Position numbers and translations under genes: made by a program
Notes under the pieces: model-generated
What the model was told of the DNA's origin: nothing
What the model saw: only the letters and a program-made list of their open reading frames with translations
The model's database searches: none
Origin: Burkholderiaceae bacterium
GTDB lineage: Bacteria; Pseudomonadota; Gammaproteobacteria; Burkholderiales; Burkholderiaceae_C
Reading direction: 5' to 3'
DNA length: 21,608 nt
NCBI GenBank assembly: GCA_031256125.1
Contig: JAIRRE010000180.1
Coordinates: 1 to 21,608 of the forward strand
Shown here: positions 16,713 through 21,608 of the stretch, piece by piece
Layout of the letters: each line of letters starts with the position of its first letter
Position numbering within the stretch: position 1 is the stretch's first letter

Positions 16713-17756
16713 ATGCGCTACAGAAAATTGGGCCAAACCGGCTTGTTTGTTTCGGAATTGTGTCTGGGTACCATGACCTTCGGCGGCGAAGGCACGACAT
16801 GGCGTCACATTGGGCAGGTGCAGCAAAAAGAGGCCGATGCGCTGGTAAGCCGCGCGCTGGAGCAGGGCATCAACTTCATCGACACCGCCAACGTCTATTC
16901 GGAAGGCCGCTCGGAAATCATCACGGGCCAAGCCTTGCGCAATCTGAAAGTCCCGCGCGAAAACGTGGTGGTGGCGACCAAGGTTTTTGGCGTGACTGGT
17001 ACGCAAAAGCCCAATTCGCACGGTCTGTCGCGCTATCACATCATGGACAGCGTCAAGGCCAGCCTGACGCGCTTGCAACTCGATCACCTCGACCTGTACC
17101 AGGTGCACGCCTTCGACCCTGCCACCCCGATCGAGGAAACGCTGGAAGCGCTCGATACGCTGGTGCGGCAGGGACTGGTGCGGTATCTGGGCGTTTCCAA
17201 CTGGGCAGCTTGGCAGATCGTCAAAGCGCTGGGCATTTCGCAGCGGCGCGGTCTGGCGCGTTTTGCATCCTTGCAGGCGTACTACACGATTGCCGGGCGC
17301 GATCTAGAACGGGAACTGGCGCCCATGCTGCGCAGCGAAGGGCTGGGCTTGATGGTCTGGAGTCCGCTGGCCGGCGGCTTGCTCAGCGGGAAATACGGGC
17401 GCAACCAGTCCAGCGCCGAAACCGGCAGTCGCCGAATTGGTTTCGACTTCCCGCCGGTGCACAAGGACCGCGCCTGGGATGTGATCGACGCCATGCGCCC
17501 CATTGCGCAGGCGCATCAGGCATCGGTCGCGCGCGTCGCGCTGGCGTGGCTGCTGCATCAGCCGGTGGTTACCAGCGTCATCATTGGTGCCAAACGCATC
17601 GAGCAACTCGACGACAACCTCGCGGCAACCGTTTTGCGCCTGAGCGCCGACGAATTGGCCGCACTCGACAAGGCGAGTGCCCTGCCACCCGAATACCCCG
17701 GCTGGATGCTGGAACGGCAAGGGGAAATACGGCGCGAACAGCTTGCGGGGCAATAA
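16713..17756 (+). CDS. Aldo/keto reductase
   Basis: The 347-residue NADPH-dependent oxidoreductase is a TIM barrel that reduces aldehydes or ketones in the cytosol. The catalytic tetrad is visible: D57 and Y62 (FIDTANVYSEG), K90 (VATKVFG) and H132 (YQVHAFDP). The cofactor-binding part includes WSPLAGGLLSGKYG and SVIIGAKRIEQLDDNL. The N-terminus MRYRKLGQTGLFVSELCLGT and these motifs place it with the YajO/potassium-channel-beta-like group; the substrate is not determinable. ATG 16713 has AGGAG eight bases upstream (16700-16704). FUSC follows six bases after the stop, suggesting one transcript. Confidence 0.93.
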   Translation: MRYRKLGQTGLFVSELCLGTMTFGGEGTTWRHIGQVQQKEADALVSRALEQGINFIDTANVYSEGRSEIITGQALRNLKVPRENVVVATKVFGVTGTQKPNSHGLSRYHIMDSVKASLTRLQLDHLDLYQVHAFDPATPIEETLEALDTLVRQGLVRYLGVSNWAAWQIVKALGISQRRGLARFASLQAYYTIAGRDLERELAPMLRSEGLGLMVWSPLAGGLLSGKYGRNQSSAETGSRRIGFDFPPVHKDRAWDVIDAMRPIAQAHQASVARVALAWLLHQPVVTSVIIGAKRIEQLDDNLAATVLRLSADELAALDKASALPPEYPGWMLERQGEIRREQLAGQ

Positions 17757-17762
17757 ACCCCC

Positions 17763-18839
17763 ATGCCGGTGAATATCCGATCCCGCGCCTTCCTGGTTCC
17801 GCTGGCCCATAAGACCCTGCGCTTTCTGATTACGTCGGGCGTGCCGCTGATTGCGGCTTATACCTACGGCTTTGGCAGTTGGGTTCTTTATCTGATTCTG
17901 GGCGCGATTCTGAGCTTTGTGGGCGACGCAGGCGGACCGCCGTGGCTGCGGCTGGGGTTCATGGCAATCGGGCCGGCGTCGATTGGCGTGGGCGCGCTGA
18001 TCGGCACTTTGTGCTTTTTTGGGCAGGCTCACGGCTTGTTTTTCTGCGTGGCCGTCGTCGTCGGGATGATTTATGCGCTGGTCGAAAACCGCCACGGCCA
18101 TATGGTGATGGTGCCGCGCTTTGTGGGCTATGGGCTGGTGTTCGGCTATTCCGTGACGCAGATCAACCGGCTGGATGTCTTGTTGCTGGCGGCGGCGCTG
18201 ATTTGGTCGTGGCTGGTCGCCATGATCTGGGACCTGGTGATGCGCGAAAAGCGGCCCTTTTCCGTGCCCTCGCTACGCCGTTCGATCCTGCTGGGCTACG
18301 TGCATGCCCCGATGCGCTGGCGGCTGGCGGTATCCACCGGCATCGCCGTTGGTCTGGCGTTGCTGACGACGGTCTTCACCGGCAACAAGCACGCTTACTG
18401 GACCATGCTGACCATGCTCATCGTGCTGCACTACAACATCCGCGAGAGCGCGCTGCAAATCACCCGGCGGATCACAGGTACCCTCATCGGCGTGTTCTTC
18501 GTCATTTTGCTAGTCAGCCTGCACGCCACGCCGCTGCAACTGCTGCTGGCCGGTTTGCTAATTACCATCCTGCGCTGGCCGGCTTTTGCCCTGCACAGCG
18601 GGCTGGGTACGGCCTGTATCACGGCCTTCGTGCTGCTGCTGGCGGAAATGTCCGCCCCGTCCGGCAGCAACCAGATGCAGGTCTTGATCGACCGCCTGCT
18701 GGCGACTTTCATCGGCTGCGCGTTTTCGCTGTTCACGCTCGAAGTCGATTATTTCCTGCGGCATGTCATGCTCGCGTGGGAAAAACTCAAGCAGTCGTTT
18801 AGGCGCGGTGGACATGGAAACGAAACACCCCCGACTTGA
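17763..18839 (+). CDS. FUSC family inner-membrane protein
   Basis: The 358-residue protein shows two hydrophobic blocks of several membrane helices each (about residues 20-160 and 195-325), separated by a charged cytoplasmic loop (REKRPFSVPSLRRSILLGYV). The second block has the FUSC-type motif: HAYWTMLTMLIVLHYNIRES followed by ALQITRRITGTLIGV. It belongs to the fusaric-acid-resistance/aromatic-acid-exporter-like superfamily (FUSC_2). It is shorter than full AaeB-type proteins, with a single FUSC unit and no long soluble C-domain. The efflux substrate is unknown. It follows the aldo/keto reductase by six bases; AGGAG is absent, but GGGG at 17747-17750 precedes the ATG. It converges on rsmA. 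Confidence 0.82.
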   Translation: MPVNIRSRAFLVPLAHKTLRFLITSGVPLIAAYTYGFGSWVLYLILGAILSFVGDAGGPPWLRLGFMAIGPASIGVGALIGTLCFFGQAHGLFFCVAVVVGMIYALVENRHGHMVMVPRFVGYGLVFGYSVTQINRLDVLLLAAALIWSWLVAMIWDLVMREKRPFSVPSLRRSILLGYVHAPMRWRLAVSTGIAVGLALLTTVFTGNKHAYWTMLTMLIVLHYNIRESALQITRRITGTLIGVFFVILLVSLHATPLQLLLAGLLITILRWPAFALHSGLGTACITAFVLLLAEMSAPSGSNQMQVLIDRLLATFIGCAFSLFTLEVDYFLRHVMLAWEKLKQSFRRGGHGNETPPT

Positions 18840-18886
18840 CATCCCGTTAACCTGAAAACGGCAGTTGGATGCGCCCGCCGGCGCCG

Positions 18887-19645
18887 TCAAAGCGCCTGCG
18901 CCAACGCGATGTATTCCGTTACCGGCACTTCCTCGGCGCGGCGCTGGGTGTCGAAGTGGCCGGCAAAGCCACGCGCGTCGAGCCAGCGTCCGAGTGTGTG
19001 GCGCAGCAGTTTGCGCCGCTGGCTGAAGGCGGTTTGCACCAGTCCCGACAGCAGGCGAACATCGACGGGCGCGGCGTCTGGGCGCGGCGTCATGCGCACC
19101 ACGGCGCTATCGACCTTTGGGGGCGGGTCGAACGCCGTTGGCGGCACAGCCAGCACGGGTTCCATCGCATAGCGCCATTGCAGCATGACTGATAGGCGTC
19201 CGTAATCGTGCGTGGCGGGCGCGGCGGTCATGCGGTCAACCACCTCTTTTTGCAGCATGAAGTGCTGGTCGGCAATTTGCCCAGCCCACGGCAGCAGATG
19301 GAACAGCAAAGGCGTAGAGATGTTGTAAGGCAGATTGCCGCAGATGCGCAGTTTCAAGGTGTCCGCACCCTGCCGCAGCGCTCCGAAATCGACTTTGAGC
19401 GCGTCCGCTTCGACGACGGCCAGCCGCGCATCGGCGCGCAGCCGCGCGGCCAAATCGCGGTCCAGTTCGATCACGGTCAGCCGCCCGGCGCGCTCGGCCA
19501 GTGGCTGCGTGAGCGCGGCCAAGCCGGGACCGATTTCGACCAGCGCCTGACCCGGCTTGGGATCGATGGCGCGAACGATGGCGTCAATGATGGCTGGGTC
19601 GGTCAGAAAGTGCTGGCCGAAGCGTTTACGAGGAATGTGCTTCAC
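18887..19645 (-). CDS. rsmA: 16S rRNA (adenine(1518)-N6/adenine(1519)-N6)-dimethyltransferase RsmA
   Basis: The 252-residue enzyme (KsgA) dimethylates two adjacent adenines near the 3' end of 16S rRNA, late in small-subunit assembly. Visible motifs are [11 protein letters not shown], motif [26 protein letters not shown], motif [14 protein letters not shown], and [14 protein letters not shown]. The C-terminal helical domain contains [16 protein letters not shown] 19645 gives [14 protein letters not shown], matching the family N-terminus. An ATG at 19717, fifteen bases after surA, would add 24 residues without homologous character and cannot be excluded. It is the last gene of lptD-surA-rsmA; pdxA, which lies between surA and rsmA in E. 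coli, is absent. Confidence 0.95.
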   Translation of the reverse strand: MKHIPRKRFGQHFLTDPAIIDAIVRAIDPKPGQALVEIGPGLAALTQPLAERAGRLTVIELDRDLAARLRADARLAVVEADALKVDFGALRQGADTLKLRICGNLPYNISTPLLFHLLPWAGQIADQHFMLQKEVVDRMTAAPATHDYGRLSVMLQWRYAMEPVLAVPPTAFDPPPKVDSAVVRMTPRPDAAPVDVRLLSGLVQTAFSQRRKLLRHTLGRWLDARGFAGHFDTQRRAEEVPVTEYIALAQAL

Positions 19646-19732
19646 GGGTTTTCGGTTGAGCGTTGGAGGGCGGCTTTCCGGGTTGTCTGCTGAAATCCGC
19701 CCAATGCGCAACCCCATGTCAAATTTACGGCA

Positions 19733-21178
19733 TTACCGCGGCGGATCGCGGTATTCGACCCAAGCCCGTCCACGCACTTCATGCGCCCAGGTGCTAAAGG
19801 CTTCTTGAGCCTTGCGCTCGCGCAAAACGTTGCGCCCCAGTTGCCGCTGTTGGTCGGCGGTGAGTACCTGTTGGCGACGGTCATCGACGCGCAGCAGCAC
19901 CACGCCACGCGGCGTGACGAAAGGATCGCTGATTTGGCCGGGGTTCAAATTGTCGATGACTTGCGCCAAACTGGGCGGCAATTGGCCGGTGGTGATCCAG
20001 CCCATGTCGCCGCCATCGCCAGCGCTTTCATCTTGCGAATATTGTTTGGCCAGCGTTTCAAAGGTGGCTTGTCCCGCGATGATGCGGCGCTTGAAGTCGG
20101 CCAGCCGGTCGCGCACTATCTGTTCGGTCTGGCCGAGACCAACGGGGAGCAGAATTTGGCTCACGCGGGTTTGCGGCACCGTTACGTCCGGCAGGTCGCT
20201 GGACTGTTGGCGGTCAAGCAGTTTGAGGATGTGGAAACCCGCCGCCGACCGTACCGGCCCGGCCACGTCGCCAACATTGGCTTGCGCCAGCGCCTGCACG
20301 AATAAATCGGGGTAGCGGTTGGCCGGGCGCAGGCCGAGCACGCCGCCGTCCTGCCCTTTGCCGCTGGTGTCGGAGTATTGGCGCGCGAGTTGCGAGAAAT
20401 CCTCGCCCGCCTGGGCACGGCGCGCGACTTCATCGGCGCGGGTTTGCAGGCGCGCGACTTCGGCGGCGCTGGCGCCCTCGGGCACCGCGACCAGGATCAT
20501 CGCCATGTTCAGTTGTGGCACGGGAGCGGAAGCGGCGCGGGCGCCGGGGCCGGCTTGTTCGCGCAAAAAGGCGTCCACCTCGGCGTCGGAGACTTTTACC
20601 ATGGGGTCGATTTCGCGCTCGCGCAGGCGCGCAATCAACACCTGTCGGCGCACATCGTCACGAAAGTCCTGTACCGATATGCCTTCTTCCCGCTGGACGC
20701 GGCGCTCCAGTTCATCGGCAGTGGCAATCTGGTTCTGGCGCGCGATGCTCAACTCGGCCTGCCGCAGCGCATCATCATCGATTTTGATCCCGTCCTGGCG
20801 CGCCTGTTGCAGTTCGGCGCGTTCAGTAATCAGGTTTTCGAGTACCTGCTTAAGCAATTGGGCTTCGGGTGGAACAGGAGCATTTTCATGTTCGAGGTTA
20901 CGTCGCACCTGGGCCGCGCGCGCCCGCACCTCGTGGTTGGTAATGGGTTCGCTGTTGACCACGGCCACGATGTAGTCGGCGGTTTGTTGCGCCGCTTTGG
21001 CCGCCGGGGCCGGGGCTTTGGGCGCACTTGCTGCCCGAGCGGGTTGCGCGGCGGGCGCCGCCTGGGACGCGGTTTTTTGCACGGCCGTGGCGGGCGCGGC
21101 CAGCGCAAGAGATACCGGTGTGGCGGCAAGCAGCGCCAGCAGCGCGAACGACGGCAAAAGGGGTGGGCATTTATTCAT
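19733..21178 (-). CDS. surA: Periplasmic chaperone / peptidyl-prolyl isomerase SurA
   Basis: The 481-residue periplasmic chaperone escorts outer-membrane proteins, LptD among them, to the BAM complex. It begins with a signal peptide (MNKCPPLLPSFALLALLAA, then TPVSLALAAPA). An Ala/Pro-rich linker and the N-terminal chaperone core (YIVAVVNSEPITNHEVRARA ... ISVQDFRDDVRRQVLIARLR) follow. Two parvulin domains come next: LNMAMILVAVP with FSQLARQYSDTSGKGQDGGV, and VSQILLPVGL with YSQDESAGDGGDMGWITTGQ. It ends with a C-terminal helix. ATG 21178 is chosen because the signal peptide starts there; it overlaps the lptD stop by eight bases. Longer upstream starts run into lptD. The Ala-rich linker is longer than in E. 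coli SurA (428 residues). Confidence 0.95.
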   Translation of the reverse strand: MNKCPPLLPSFALLALLAATPVSLALAAPATAVQKTASQAAPAAQPARAASAPKAPAPAAKAAQQTADYIVAVVNSEPITNHEVRARAAQVRRNLEHENAPVPPEAQLLKQVLENLITERAELQQARQDGIKIDDDALRQAELSIARQNQIATADELERRVQREEGISVQDFRDDVRRQVLIARLREREIDPMVKVSDAEVDAFLREQAGPGARAASAPVPQLNMAMILVAVPEGASAAEVARLQTRADEVARRAQAGEDFSQLARQYSDTSGKGQDGGVLGLRPANRYPDLFVQALAQANVGDVAGPVRSAAGFHILKLLDRQQSSDLPDVTVPQTRVSQILLPVGLGQTEQIVRDRLADFKRRIIAGQATFETLAKQYSQDESAGDGGDMGWITTGQLPPSLAQVIDNLNPGQISDPFVTPRGVVLLRVDDRRQQVLTADQQRQLGRNVLRERKAQEAFSTWAHEVRGRAWVEYRDPPR

Positions 21179-21608
21179 AGGTACTGAAACGGCTGGGCGG
21201 CGGGCCGGATTGGCCGGTGGGCTGGTAGCCGGGGATATTTTGGCGCAGTGTGCTGATGGGGTTGGTGCCCAGGCGCGCCAGGCCGGAAAGTTCGAGCTGG
21301 AACAGCAGCCGCTTGGTGGAGGTGGCTGAGGTAGTTTCGAGCTTTTCCAGCACCACGCGGCCGACCCAGCAGCCCGCATCGTATTCGACGCCGAAAATGC
21401 CATCGACGATTTGGCGGTCAACCATGCTGTAGTTCAGCCGCCCCACGCCATACCAGCTTCCGCTGTTGCACGCCCCGCCCTTGCGGCCCGAAGGATTGCC
21501 GGTGCGTGCAAGCTGCTGCCCGGCGCGTTCCGAGAGCGGCCATTCAAAACCGATGTCGAAGTATTTATTGTTCATTTCCACTTCGCGGCTGTAGGCGAGG
21601 TTGAGCAG
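21171..21608 (-). CDS. lptD: LPS-assembly protein LptD, C-terminal part (5' end outside window)
   Basis: The last 145 residues of the outer-membrane beta-barrel that inserts LPS into the outer leaflet are present, ending at TAA 21173-21171. The barrel strands are recognisable: LLNLAYSREV, YFDIGFEWPL, WYGVGRLNYSMVDRQIVDGI, FGVEYDAGCWVGRVVLEKLE and LLFQLELSGLARLGTNPIST, with the terminal LRQNIPGY typical of betaproteobacterial LptD. One Cys occurs in the DAGCW segment, where E. coli has a Cys pair used in disulfide-controlled assembly. A second Cys lies in the preceding extracellular-loop-like insert GRKGGACNSG. The stop overlaps the surA start, so the barrel and its chaperone are translationally linked. 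Confidence 0.93.
   Translation of the reverse strand: MLNLAYSREVEMNNKYFDIGFEWPLSERAGQQLARTGNPSGRKGGACNSGSWYGVGRLNYSMVDRQIVDGIFGVEYDAGCWVGRVVLEKLETTSATSTKRLLFQLELSGLARLGTNPISTLRQNIPGYQPTGQSGPPPSRFSTYE

Noticed and set aside
17304..18101. Minus-strand open frame across the aldo/keto reductase and FUSC genes
   Set aside because: It is antisense to two well-supported genes and has no protein family character.

Overview
The window reads as a betaproteobacterial chromosome, probably Burkholderiales or Nitrosomonadales. The support is gene content and order (ruvA/ruvB, rlmJ, ftsH, folP-glmM, lptD-surA-rsmA), protein N-termini typical of that class, and a GC-rich coding background. I cannot name a genus. 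Most of the window is housekeeping DNA. Short, compositionally different and often broken accessory islets sit at the borders of the housekeeping operons.

Layout, left to right. (1) The 3' end of a UDP-glucose 6-dehydrogenase gene (ugd, partial). (2) An AT-richer islet with a NYN-nuclease-like protein fused to a cold-shock-like domain. Downstream DNA out to the ruvB stop is a decayed continuation of the same gene, including a recognisable second cold-shock domain. (3) A minus-strand block ruvA - methyltransferase - ruvB, with the Holliday-junction genes split by a SAM-dependent methyltransferase whose gene carries a run of ten G. rlmJ lies upstream on the same strand. (4) A second AT-rich islet with a DUF6869-like pseudogene and a degenerate IS1595-type element that ends just before an MFS transporter gene. 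(5) ftsH, starting at TTG, with a heat-shock-like promoter candidate and a strong terminator. (6) A 2 kb islet between ftsH and folP carrying a tandemly amplified, unrecognised secreted protein family: one intact two-module gene and one frameshifted chimeric copy. (7) folP-glmM, translationally coupled. (8) An alpha/beta hydrolase (minus strand), then an aldo/keto reductase and a FUSC-family membrane protein (plus strand). (9) A minus-strand lptD(partial)-surA-rsmA operon entering from the right.

How the genes work together: RuvA and RuvB form the branch-migration motor. FolP and GlmM share an operon for folate and UDP-GlcNAc precursor synthesis. LptD and SurA are the LPS translocon and its outer-membrane chaperone, and RsmA and RlmJ modify rRNA. 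FtsH handles membrane-protein quality control.

The most unusual points are: the G10 tract in a gene whose stop codon overlaps the ruvB start; the fossil signal peptide inside the two-module secreted protein; the C7-linked frameshift in its sister copy; and the decayed second cold-shock domain after the NYN gene. None of these has been tested computationally here.
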